From Pteria penguin (Eukaryota; Mollusca; Bivalvia; Pterioida; Pteriidae): 64,000 nt of DNA. A program made the position numbers and the translations under genes. Shown piece by piece: positions 38,693-48,277 of this stretch (the first letter of the stretch is position 1; the number at the start of each line of letters is the position of its first letter). Below the pieces are notes generated by a model, which saw only the letters and a list, made by a program, of their open reading frames with translations, did not search any database and was not told where the DNA came from. Location: assembly GCA_035048485.1 (NCBI GenBank), contig CM068590.1:9723329-9787328 (forward strand), written 5' to 3'.

Positions 38693-38791
38693 TACGGTAT
38701 CTCACCTTTACACTTGGCGGCAAAAGTAGGAAGGACCGAAAGTGTTACAAAACTACTGACACTAGGTGCTGATGCAACATTGAATGACATG
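38693..38791 (+). CDS. Ankyrin gene exon 5, one full ankyrin repeat
   Basis: A 99-bp exon between acceptor tttcccttttt-ag and donor gtaatt, reading YGI-SPLHLAAKVGRTESVTKLL-TLGADATLNDM. This is the best ankyrin match in the window (SPLHLAA, G, LL..GAD). It joins in frame to exon 4 across the 15.7-kb intron. Confidence 0.9.
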
Positions 38792-39484
38792 GTAATTTTC
38801 AAAAATAATATTTTCTAGTATGCTAATGGGGCTAGTTTGCAATATAATTACCAGCGGTTAAACTATATGACCTGGTAATTCATTAGAATTGAAATGCATA
38901 GGAATTTTAAAACGGATTTGTACTATATGCTATCAGCAGGTTATTTTAACAATGATATGTTCTATAGATATATCAAAAAGTTTTTTTTTTTTATCTATGC
39001 CGCGACTTTAAATCTTTTTGTTTGTATTCGAAACTTCAACAATTGCTTAGCTTAATATCTTACCCTGACGTATTAATGCTGACTTAAATTCTGTTTAACG
39101 TTATAAAATGATTTGCCTCAGCATTTGACTTTGAAATACGTTACAAATCTAAGAATATATGAAATATAAAAGTAATAAAGGTAATTGCTGTAATGGTAAT
39201 GTCGTTCTCACAATAAAGTCTTATGGAACTTGGGATATAAAAATTTTCCCGTGTTTCACTTGTCTTACCTACTAATAAAAAATCTCTAAAGTAAAACCAT
39301 TGAAAGTCTGCATTTGATGACACGAATTAATTAGAACTATGTAATAAGTGTCACACTTATAAATAACTAGTACAATATAAAAATATTTACCATTACTGTA
39401 AGTTTATTTTTACAATATTTTATACAATTAGAAAGTAATACTGATACATTCGTAATTTATTCGTACTTTCCCCTGATTTAACAG

Positions 39485-39565
39485 TGCGGACAGACACCGT
39501 TTCACTTCGCAGCTATTTATGGTCAACAGAGTGTGTTTGACAGAGGTATTAATTACAACATGAAG
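39485..39565 (+). CDS. Ankyrin gene exon 6, shortened ankyrin repeat
   Basis: An 81-bp exon between acceptor tgatttaacag and donor gtaaca, reading CGQTPFHFAAIYGQQSVFD then RGINYNMK. The first helix is canonical (TPFHFAA.YG). The second helix is shortened by about six residues compared with 33. Confidence 0.8.
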
Positions 39566-40227
39566 GTAACACATTTATAAACATAGCTTCATTTTAAGAT
39601 TGAAGACAAAAACTAAAATAGATAAATGAAATGAATATATAAAAAGAAATAAATAATGAAAATTAAAATCTCAAAGTATCATAGGGAAAATACATACATA
39701 CATACATACATATATATATATATATAAATATATATATATACATTCTGATTTTTTTGTTGTAGTTGCTTTCTTTCTTTCATTTTTCTTCTTCTGTTTTTTT
39801 TTTTCTTTGGTAGTGGAAAGGTTTTTGAATCTAATACATGTAAAATTTTCATGTGCTTTAAAAACTTTAGTGTCAAGCAATAATAAAATTTAAATTAAGG
39901 GTGGAGTTACTAATTCTTATCAAAAGACGTTCGCCGCCCTCAGAATCAAATGGTCATCCCCTTAAAATCATATCATTATTGCTAGAATATCGCTTTTGAT
40001 AATATTAATATCAGTTACATTTGATCAAGAAAAATTAATGTCAAGTCACGCAGAAAATCCAGTCATGAAATTTTCAAGCTCGAGTCTCGATCTTGGATTT
40101 ATCTACCCGGTATATCTCTATACTACATGGTTTACTTAAAACTGAGTTTTTGTCTCTTACTCATTGACGTTTCAAAAGAGAGTAAAAGACATACCCCTGT
40201 ATCTTGATTAATTGGATTTTTCTCCGC
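39566..40227. other. Intron sequence with (TA)/(CATA) tract
   Basis: Low-complexity catacata and tatata runs at 39693-39741. Otherwise nothing is recognised. Confidence 0.5.
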
Positions 40228-40470
40228 AAAATTACGATGCCTACAAATATTGGACTTGCAATCAGTTATGTAATGATTTTTCTGATTTACACTACTTATT
40301 TACAGATTATTGGAATGTCAATTGGTACCAACTGTGCTCCCCGTACCACAGGCTTGTTTTTTTTTAAGAAAAAGATTCCATGCATCAACTTCAGAAATCG
40401 AAACGTTTTGACCTAATTGACAGTATCGATGGATACTGAGATAATATATCAACAACTGAAAGACCCTTAA
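40228..40470 (+). pseudogene. Short PLE reverse-transcriptase fragment (subfamily 1)
   Basis: 'tattggacttgcaa' (40247) and the IGMSIGTNCAP block (40313-40345) are recognisable. 'cgaaacgttttgacctaatt' (40398) and a decayed Asp-box region follow, then homology stops. It is frameshifted and lies immediately before a second, longer PLE fragment. Confidence 0.6.
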
Positions 40471-40674
40471 TTTGAAAGATGTATATGTGACATTTTTTCA
40501 CCTCACTTTGACCTACATTTTTTGTGCTTATCAAACGCTTTCATGTTAAACGACCATAATGATGACATATAAATGTGTAATGTATAAATGGTAAACTTTC
40601 TCAACTCTGTATGTTAGGTTTTCATTAATAAATATTACCTATTCTTTGCTCCCTGAAATACTTTAGATCTATGT

Positions 40675-41885
40675 TTTAGAGAATGCAATCAAGTCTTTTG
40701 ACTTTTCGACTCTTTACACAACGATCCCTCATCAGAAATTAAAAGACAGATTAGCGGAAATTGTTCAAAATGCATTTACCAGTGAAGACGGAAGCTGCAA
40801 TTATAGTTATAGGCCATGATAAAACTTACTTTGTTAGGGAAAATTCTGATTCCAAAAATAAATATACTGAAACAGCTGTCATCCAGATGTTGAACTTTCT
40901 TATCGATAACATTTTTGTGGTGTTTGGAGGAAAGGTTTTTTCAACAAACTGTCGGCATTCCAATGGACACTAACTGTGCTCCGCTTCTGGCTGACATATT
41001 CCTTTACTCATACGAAGCTGAATTCATTCAGTCTTTGCTTTCGCAAGGAAAAATACAATTAGGTCTTGACTTCAATTTTACTTACAGATATATAGATGAC
41101 TTGCTTTCAATTAATACTCCTTCATTCGCGGATTACCTTGGCGCCATCTATCCAAGTGAACTGGAGGCCAAAGAAACCACAGAAAGTAGTAATTCTACTT
41201 CGTATTTAGATATTATGTTGTCTTTTGACATTAATGGTCAATTGAACACCTCACTCTATGACAAACGTGACGATTTCAATCTCGCTATCACAAACTTTCC
41301 TTTCATAAGTAGCAACATTCCATCATCGCCCGCATACGGCGTATTCATATCTCAGTTAATACGTTATTCCAGAGCATGTTCAAATTACAATGACTTTGTT
41401 CTGAGGGCTAGGCGACTTTCAGTTAAGCTGCTCAACCAGGGTTTTATATGTGCTAGACTAGCAAAGTCACTGAGGAAGTTCTATGGTCGTTACGAGACTC
41501 TTATTACTCCATATGATATCTCGTTATCCAGACTTTTGGATGATGTTCTGGACTGAGACCGATTTCGATCATTTTACACAGATTTGACACCTTCTGTACT
41601 AGAAGGTTACCTACTTTGACTTCTCCATATATAAATACATATGGTATTAACACGATTTGACTCTTTCTACTGGGTATATGTGACGGGTGTTGCTAGCAAG
41701 CAGAAGATGCTCACCCTCCCTGGGCACCTGATCTCACTCCATCACAGGGGTTTACATATGCTCTTCAAGTAGACATATTTTGTTATTTTCCACTTGTTTT
41801 TCATTTTCACTGATTTTGTATGTCCTCTGGTTTCATGATTTTTAGACTTATGGTTTGGATATATCCATCATCTTTACATGATAAT
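40675..41885 (+). pseudogene. Penelope-like element copy 3 (second subfamily), best preserved
   Basis: It is 5'-truncated at IKSFDFSTLYTTIPHQ (about 40688). A frameshift near 40795 leads to KTYFVREN and MLNFLIDNIFVVFGGKVF. One extra T in a T-run (about 40938) then shifts into the 213-codon frame 40915-41556. That frame has GIPMDTNCAPLLADIF, the catalytic YRYIDDLLSI, NFPFISSNIPSSPAYGVF and LRKFYGRYETL, with a natural stop at 41554-41556. The usual PMGTNCAP Gly is Asp. The tail (41557-41885) is collinear with the split tail of copy 2. No GIY-YIG domain is present. It lies in the ankyrin-gene intron, same strand. Confidence 0.8.
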
Positions 41886-42523
41886 GAGCAGAATAGAATA
41901 TTTCCGAGTTACATCCAACTTTCGCGATATTTTATTTTATGACGTAATAATCTTATCTTTGGATACATCAATGCTTCTACCAAGTATGATATCACAATCA
42001 GTTGTCCGTAGTCTGACAACTGAAAATGTAGGTTTTTGAAGGTTCTTTCACGGGTTACTTGAAAGTAGCCTATTTCATATAAGGGACATTATAAACAAAT
42101 ATACTCTTAACATAGAGAATGTATTCTCTTTTATAAACATGATGAGTTACACAAATATATCTAACTAAAATAGCTGACCTATGAAATAAGAAATCTATTG
42201 TTGCTGCTTTGGAAAACAAAATATTTTCAGAGACATTTGGGGTCTTTTCTAATGAACAAAGGTTTTTATATAAAATTTATTGAATTTAATAGATTAACCC
42301 TGATGTGTCTGAATTGGTGAGTTTTGATTGGTGTCATACTAAATATGATTATGTTGGTTTTAATGAATAGATGAAGAAGTAAAATGAATAGATAAATTAT
42401 AAATTCGGTATCATCTGAATGCAAGTTTTGTTGAAATAAGAGATTAAAACTTTATAAAGATAATAGAATGTAGCTTGTGTAATATGAGATTAGTCTTGCA
42501 CTACATATTTTTTTTTCAAATAG
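41886..42523. other. Intron sequence, nothing recognised
   Basis: AT-rich, with no ORF, repeat or motif that I can support. Confidence 0.5.
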
Positions 42524-42628
42524 ACTAACTTTTCACTGTCAAATTGTGAAGATGTCGAAATTATGGATTTTATGAAAAAGACACATCAGCTAACGAAATC
42601 AGTCTGTAATCCTGCTTTCAAAGACATG
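42524..42628 (+). CDS. Ankyrin gene exon 7, diverged repeat
   Basis: A 105-bp exon (35 codons) between acceptor ttttttcaaatag and donor gtaatg. It reads TNFSLSNCEDVEIMDFMKK and then THQLTKSVCNPAFKDM. The helix pattern fits a diverged ankyrin repeat. Phase and frame match the neighbours. Confidence 0.65.
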
Positions 42629-42800
42629 GTAATGTATAATATTGTTTATTGAATTTCAAATTGAAAAATGAAAGATTTTTGATAACTGTCGCTAAACAAG
42701 AGTTTAGCATGCTTTCATTTACATTATTTGACGATATATCCAAAAATGTAAGATATGTATAAAACATATATATATTATCACTCTCGTAATGTTTCGACAG

Positions 42801-42830
42801 AAATACGCAATTCCAGGTAAAGTGATTCAG
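42801..42830 (+). CDS. Ankyrin gene micro-exon 8 (30 bp)
   Basis: Ten codons, KYAIPGKVIQ, between acceptor gtttcgacag and donor gtaaat, phase 0 on both sides. It completes an ankyrin-like helix between exon 7 (...PAFKDM) and exon 9 (ILDMMLMYAP...). Exons 7 and 9 would also join in frame without it, so it could be alternatively spliced. Confidence 0.5.
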
Positions 42831-43173
42831 GTAAATTTAGAGTATATTTACTTTAATTTATTTGAAGTTGAACATTTGCATTTTATAAAAAATTTGGAAG
42901 TTTGGCGTATTATGAACAATTATGATATAAAGCCTCAAATTTCTTTTAATCTTTTAATGTCACGATATTCAAATTGGTTTTGGTTTTATGTGTCAACCTC
43001 CCTTTACGTTCTATATCGGGATACGTTAATTTGACTGACTTCATAATTTTCAAAACCTATTATTGATTTTTAATGTATACTATATATGTGCAAAAATGTC
43101 AGTTCCGCATTTCAATAATTTTATATATGTATGTGCTAACTATTTTTCTACTGAGATTGTTTTTATTTTTCAG

Positions 43174-43275
43174 ATTCTTGATATGATGTTAATGTACGCA
43201 CCGGCTGTGGATGGCCATCATGACTGCATTCAACTGAAGTTCACAGACGAAAAAGATGCCAATATTAAAACACCG
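43174..43275 (+). CDS. Ankyrin gene exon 9
   Basis: A 102-bp exon between acceptor tttatttttcag and donor gtaaca. It reads ILDMMLMYAPAVDGHHDC, then IQLKFTDEKDANIKTP. The ending (F.DEKDANIKTP) parallels that of exon 11 (KKMDANFRTQ), so exons 9 and 11 look like duplicates. The terminal DANIKTP flows directly into FGVFVAHA of exon 10. Confidence 0.75.
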
Positions 43276-43469
43276 GTAACATTTACTCATAAATGGAGAG
43301 TTCCTTAACAATTATTTTTACTCAAGAAAGCCGTCACTGCATGCAATAGATACAAGAGAAAGCAGAAGAAATCTGAAAAAGCTGTATGACACAATCACCA
43401 AGAACATGCATACAAAACATGATAATAGTAAAATATTACAACATATATTAAAATATATTAAAAAATATT

Positions 43470-43721
43470 AAAGCATTACAAAAATATTCGATTGTGCTGC
43501 GGATACAATACAGAATTAGGACGGTCAATTTTGAAGCAACAAACGTCACTCAACTGGCGTGTTAACCGGTTTACAGGAGCCCACCTTCCCACTCACTACA
43601 AAAGCAGCACAATCAAAGGACACACATTAAAAAATTATAAATAATCCTCCATATAGGATACTCCTCAAGAAGTAAGGCCATAAAAAAAAAACTTAATACA
43701 CGGAACGTTTATAGAATAATA
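43470..43721 (-). mobile_element. Antisense PLE 3' tail, part 1 (downstream part, split by a Tigger-like element)
   Basis: The complement is collinear with 27.93-28.15 kb and 5.35-5.57 kb, sharing 'ggaggattatttataa', 'gtgtcctt.gattgtgctgct', 'gtgggaaggtgggc', 'aaccggttaac' and 'ttgaccgtccta'. Part 2 is at 44469-44815, beyond the DNA element. Confidence 0.8.
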
Positions 43722-44466
43722 CAGTGAAACCTCGATATCTCGAAATAATTAATTTAAATCTCATCATACCTTTTATATTTTATGAATATATAAAGAGAAT
43801 ATACTCCAAAACTGAAAACGTCATGTATCCTTTTCAGTAATATCGTAGTTTAAATTCAAGACTGGCTATAACCGTTTTATACTATACATTAAACCGAAGA
43901 CGGGCTAACACAAGAAAAGACACACATCATAATTTTATTTTACTACTATTACCTTGTATAAAAATACATAGATATACAATACACATGGATTCGAAACAAA
44001 AATGAATTAATGAACAATGTAAAGAAATTCCTTTAAATGAATGCAGGTATGAAAAAGCACTAATTACAATTAACATTTTTTAATTGAAGGTTGAATTTGA
44101 TAAGCTATCATCATTTACTAATATTTGGTATAAATAACACGGTACGCACGAATGCGATTGATTATGTAAATACTGCGGCTTTGTACACCGACACGGTCAA
44201 TTTATCACACCACGCCAGCGACCTGTCATCTATGGTAAACGACACGGGAGATATTGTCAACAAGAAGCCAACTTCGAGACCGGGTAAATAAGAACTTCGG
44301 GAATTCAAAATGTATTCGAGATAAGCATGGTATTTGATATATCAGTGTTCGACACATCCGGGGTGATTTTAATCATAATATGAAGGATTTTTTCGGGACC
44401 GACGTTCAACTTCGAGATATCACGGGTATTCGAGATATCAGTGTTCGAGATATCAAAGTTCGATTG
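43722..44466. mobile_element. Tigger/pogo-like non-autonomous DNA transposon
   Basis: The left end CAGTGAAACCTCGATATCTC (43722) and the complement of the right end, CAATCGAACTTTGATATCTC (ending 44466), match at 18 of the first 23 positions. The element is flanked by TA at 43720-43721 and 44467-44468. The multiple 'atatctcgaa' subterminal copies, the ends and the TA duplication fit the Tc1/mariner-Tigger (pogo) group. The 745-bp interior has no transposase, and the 66-codon ORF at 44091 resembles nothing. It interrupts a PLE copy and so is younger than that copy. Confidence 0.85.
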
Positions 44467-44468
44467 TA

Positions 44469-44815
44469 TGTATCAATCAAAAATGTAATGCGACATTAAC
44501 ATAAGTAAACCGTGCTCTGCCCGTCTGTAAGCGAGCTCAGATCGTTGATCAATAGGAGTCGCGACTAACAGTCAGAGGGGACGAGAATCAGGACCTTGTC
44601 TTCTCTAAAGAGGTTTGTACAAGGCTTGGCACAGAGTCCCCATCGACCTGTTAGTCAGCGTGAAACGTTCAAGTAAAAATCTGTATAGGGTTGAAGAGAA
44701 ACCCAATACTAAACCTATGGTTTTAGCGATGACCTCGGGATCATACTGTCGATGTCGAAGGCTTTAAATGATTTTAGAACCCGCCGAAATGAAATTATGG
44801 GAACCTTCGACCCTT
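44469..44815 (-). pseudogene. Antisense PLE copy, part 2 (RT C-terminus and start of tail)
   Basis: The complement reads through the degraded 'gtcatcgctaaaaccatagg' region and 'cctctgactgttagtcgcga'. It continues into 'ctgagctcgcttacagacgg' and 'gcagagcacggtttactta', collinear with 27.62-27.89 kb. Frameshifts and stops are present throughout. Confidence 0.75.
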
Positions 44816-44867
44816 GTTAATCATTTGTACACTAGATGACCAAAGTGCAAGTAAGACAAACAGTATA

Positions 44868-45165
44868 TATAAATATCCGAACATATATACCTACATTGAT
44901 TTGCTGCACCAAATGCGTATTTCGACAACTTGTGTCTCTAGTGATGCTCAAATCCAGAACTATGGAAATCAAAAGTATAAATATTTAATGAGCAAATTTA
45001 TTAACAAATAGACCTAAAGGTAATAGCAAAATAGCCCAACGCATATATTACGGTCAGTACAGAGGCACCGAGAACTGGGTTTATGACATCTTCTGGGAAT
45101 AACTGTCCACCTTCAGCAATATAGACTAAATGGTAATAATAAATATAAGAATAAACATACATGTC
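44868..45165 (+). repeat. PLE-associated terminal repeat, second copy
   Basis: Diverged copy of the 13629-13999 block: 'aacatatatacctac', 'gcaccaaatgcgtatttcga', 'ctagtgatgctcaa', 'aactgtccaccttcagcaa' and 'gtaataataaatata'. It lies just upstream of the GIY-YIG coding remnant, which supports its being part of that element. Confidence 0.5.
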
Positions 45166-45219
45166 TTAATTTGGCATGAAAAAAAAGATTTTTTCCTATT
45201 TTGGAACAATCTGATAACA

Positions 45220-45700
45220 TGAAAAAATTAGTGAAGGAATCGGATATCATCAAAAGCCGCCGTCAAACACCAAGTCTAAAACGTTTACTGACAAGAGCTA
45301 AATTTGAGATCACACGCTCGAGATGTGTAAAAAATGCGGGACATGTGAGATAATAGAGGAAGGGGATAAGAAAATTCTCATTACAGGTCAGGTATTACGC
45401 CCAAATGAATGTATGGACTTCAAATCCCAAAATGGTATCTATTGTGCGAGCTGTCCGACATGAAGGGAGTTTTATATCGGACAAACCAATAGACTAATAG
45501 ACATGGTCCGTGTCCACAAACAGCAAATTAAGGATCCCTCTATAAGGAATACTACCTGCTCAAAGCACTTGGAGGAATACGGAAAAGGGAAATTCAAAAT
45601 ATTCCCCTTTTATAAAGTCAGGGATAGCAATGAAAATCTTAGCAGAGCGAAAGAAGATTACTTCATGGAACTATTCAAACCATCCTTGAATATGAAATGA
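45220..45700 (+). pseudogene. PLE C-terminus with zinc finger and GIY-YIG endonuclease, no RT
   Basis: The translation runs SLKRLLTRAKF (about 45279), then a frameshift near 45322. Next are MCKKCGTCEIIEEGDKKI (Cys cluster), NGIYCASCPT, a TGA at 45461-45463, and REFYIGQTNRLIDMVRVHKQ. It ends AKEDYFMELFKPSLN and a stop. GIY...YIG, the following Arg and His, and the PxLN ending fit the C-terminal GIY-YIG endonuclease of canonical Penelope-like elements, which nicks target DNA. The TGA sits where a Cys (TGT or TGC) would complete the second Cys pair. This remnant retains only the C-terminus; the RT part is absent upstream, replaced by terminal-repeat sequence. Confidence 0.8.
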
Positions 45701-46122
45701 TCTTACGCGAAATTACTTTATAACGAAATATAAGTAACTGTTGCGCAACATCACAATATTGTGACATCACAGTTTATCTTAACTACAATTATATTCAATT
45801 ATTCTGTCTGAAGAGCCATACGGCGAAAGCGCTCACAGAATAAACCAACGCAAAATGTGATATTTTCATAGTTATTTCTACATCTATATTTTCTGTACCA
45901 AGGAACTTTGATTTTTTTCTACATATATATACATAATATTATCACCGATCAGTGTTAATTATCGAAATAAACAAGAAATATCTTGAAAGCTTTATCTCTT
46001 GCAATTACAAAGGTTGTACATATATATGCTATAAAGCAATATTTTGGAATTAAAACTGTTTTGATTTAAAACAATAATAAATTCTGAATATATTATATGA
46101 ATGAAGAGTAAGTCGGAGATTC
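45701..46122. other. Intron sequence, nothing recognised
   Basis: AT-rich; no feature supported. Confidence 0.5.
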
Positions 46123-46559
46123 TGTACCCTTCTCCCACTTTTGAGATCGGCGGTTTGTTGGAGAGGGTCAGAGAGATTTTGTTCATCAAAATTCTCAATA
46201 TCAGCGATACCAGCCGGTATCGGGATGTCTGGCGACATATAGACGTTTACGCAACGAACTTACAACCTATAATCCAATAAATGAACATTAAATTACTCGA
46301 TCATAGCGATATCTTTTCCAAAATAATGTCTATTATCTCTGCTAGCAGAGGTTCTAAAAGATATCGCTATGATCAAGTACGTTAAATGTTCATTTACTGG
46401 ATTATAGGTTGCAAGTTCTCTGTTCATGCGTTCATTTGTCGCCAGAGGCTTGTACATCCCGATACCGACTGAAATCGCTAAAATTTCAGCTTTTTCATGA
46501 ACAAAGTCTCTCTGACCCTCCTCACAAACCGCTGATATCAAAAGCGGGAGAAGGACAGA
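46123..46559. mobile_element. Foldback element with arms of about 200 bp
   Basis: The left arm (46123-46317) and right arm (46356-46559) are imperfect complements. Shared blocks include 'ggtcagagaga.tttgttcat', 'cggtatcgggatgt', 'acctataatcca.taaatgaa' and 'gatcatagcgatatctttt'. The 38-bp spacer contains the perfect palindrome ctctgctagcagag. The outer ends match the hairpin repeat at 12703-12750. There is no transposase. The 122-codon minus-strand ORF over it is a by-product. It ends 77 bp before ankyrin exon 10. Confidence 0.85.
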
Positions 46560-46636
46560 AAACGGCGGACTATATAAGTGTATAACTTGCCATAAGTTTT
46601 GTGTCTTTATATCAAATTTTCTGTTTCTATATATAG

Positions 46637-46735
46637 TTTGGCGTATTTGTTGCTCATGCAATAATATTAACAGGAGATATTGATACAGTCGAAGAGCTAT
46701 GGCGAATTAGTGATGATGATAGTTTGAAAGACAAG
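46637..46735 (+). CDS. Ankyrin gene exon 10, one full repeat
   Basis: A 99-bp exon between acceptor tttctatatatag and donor gtaata. It reads FG-VFVAHAIILTGDIDTVEEL-WRISDDDSLKDK. The 33-codon length and GD turn are ankyrin-like. An alternative acceptor at 46673 (attaacag) would give a frame with a stop, so the upstream acceptor is preferred. Confidence 0.75.
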
Positions 46736-47928
46736 GTAATATATAATAATAACAATGATTAAACCTCTCTGCAGGACTTCTTATCATTTCTCTAATATAC
46801 AATAGCTTTTGGATACCTCATTTTAATTTGGTAAATATCAGGTCAGGAAAAATATCCGATGTAAAACCTGATAATCCTAATAATAAATAAAACCTAATAA
46901 TATGAAAATATATATGAAACATCTCATGAAAATATAACAAACGTTCTGATTTCAAGAGAAGCTATTCAATTCTTTTTATATTGTATAGAATTTTTATTTG
47001 ATTGAAGTTATAGCAATTTCAATTGATAGAAAATAAGCATGGTGTGCTCTGAAATATAGTGGTATTAAACCCCAGTTTGCCATAATAATAGCATGATACC
47101 ATATATACTTGTTTTCTGTGTGAACTATCATGTTCTGCTTAAAACAGACAATTATTTTTTTCTATTTTTGTTGCATTATGTTGTTGGTCGTCATACTTCA
47201 ATGCAATGTATTAAACGGACCAAATACTGTCCATATTAAAATATCAAATAAATTGTTGGCACTGATTTGTCGGTAAAAGGCAGTAATCAAACTCTGTGTT
47301 AACTTTATCGACATGCTGGTTTGCTATGTGTTCTAGTGAGTTTCTCGTTGTAAAAACAAGATAATGAAGAAGAACTAGCTAAAACTGCTTGTATTTGTTA
47401 GCTTAATGATTTACTCTACGATATATATCAGTATAAAGATCTAAGGGTTTCCGACAACATTAGCTATTTATCGACGTAGAAACACTTAATACATAGGCAC
47501 ATATATGAACTGGACTATATATTCGTCAGTGTACTGTCGCAAAGTCATCAGAAACGTTACAAAATTAAGGTAAACTCATTCACTGGTGAGTGATAAGATT
47601 TTTAACCAGGTACAATGGAGAAGTAGAATGTGCTCTGATTTATCACACTTACTGTTATTCTTTACTTAAGTTTAATAGAAACAATTTTGTCTGCAATTAA
47701 AGTTAGTATTAACGGTTTAATCAGCATTTACATTAGTACTCACAAGAGGTGTGGATGCCACATCGTCTCACTAGGAAGTACATGGAATTAAATCCTATTA
47801 TTATTAGATTTTGTTTGCTTTTATTTCGTTTATGATATATGTTGTACATGTATGTGCACCTTTGCATTTAATTTTATTATGCCGTGTGTGTTCTAAATAG
47901 TGAATATAAAAATATGTTTTAATTTTAG
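46736..47928. other. Intron sequence, nothing recognised
   Basis: AT-rich; no supported exon or repeat. Confidence 0.5.
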
Positions 47929-48018
47929 GTGATACCATCTTTATCTGTCAGTGATTTGGAGAATGAGCATTTTTCTCTTGTAATTACAAAGAAAATGGAT
48001 GCCAATTTTAGAACACAG
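47929..48018 (+). CDS. Ankyrin gene exon 11 (last one placed)
   Basis: A 90-bp exon between acceptor gttttaattttag and donor gtaaca. It reads VIPSLSVSDLENEHFSLV then ITKKMDANFRTQ. The ending parallels exon 9. The expected next exon, beginning with an FG or YG ankyrin start, was not found downstream, where mobile elements dominate. Confidence 0.65.
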
Positions 48019-48277
48019 GTAACACATATTCATTTAAAAAGAGTCTTTAATTCCTGAACAATAAATCAAAAAATTCTTCGGGTGGCAACAAAAACCTCAT
48101 CTGTATGATAAAAGTCGACATGGAAATATTCATAATCACAGCAACAAGAAAAAAGTAAAATAGAGACTTCTAAGTAAAATCAATTTTGACGTCACAAGCA
48201 AATAATGCTGATTACAGATGTCAAAATGACACAGTTGCATACATTGCTGTTGGAATACCGCTGAATAGCCTCTACAC

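Larger units (their letters stand above)
20343..48018 (+). other. Ankyrin-repeat gene, 5' part (span of the eleven placed exons)
   Basis: Eleven exons on the plus strand, all beginning and ending in phase 0, join into one frame without stops (20343-20423, 21223-21303, 22473-22571, 22849-22947, 38693-38791, 39485-39565, 42524-42628, 42801-42830, 43174-43275, 46637-46735, 47929-48018). Junctions read naturally as ankyrin repeats, for example ...NFQAE|YGISPLHLAAK and ...DANIKTP|FGVFVAHAI. Ankyrin repeats are protein-binding modules and no catalytic domain is visible, so the partner and cellular role are unknown. The gene has a 15.7-kb intron (22948-38692) full of retroelement copies. The last placed exon ends in a donor site, so the gene continues, but no later exon was identified. 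Retention of phase and frame argues that it is a functional or recently functional gene. Confidence 0.75.

Noticed and set aside
46293..46661. 122-codon minus-strand ORF
   Set aside because: Lies across the foldback arm and the ankyrin exon 10 region; explained by those.
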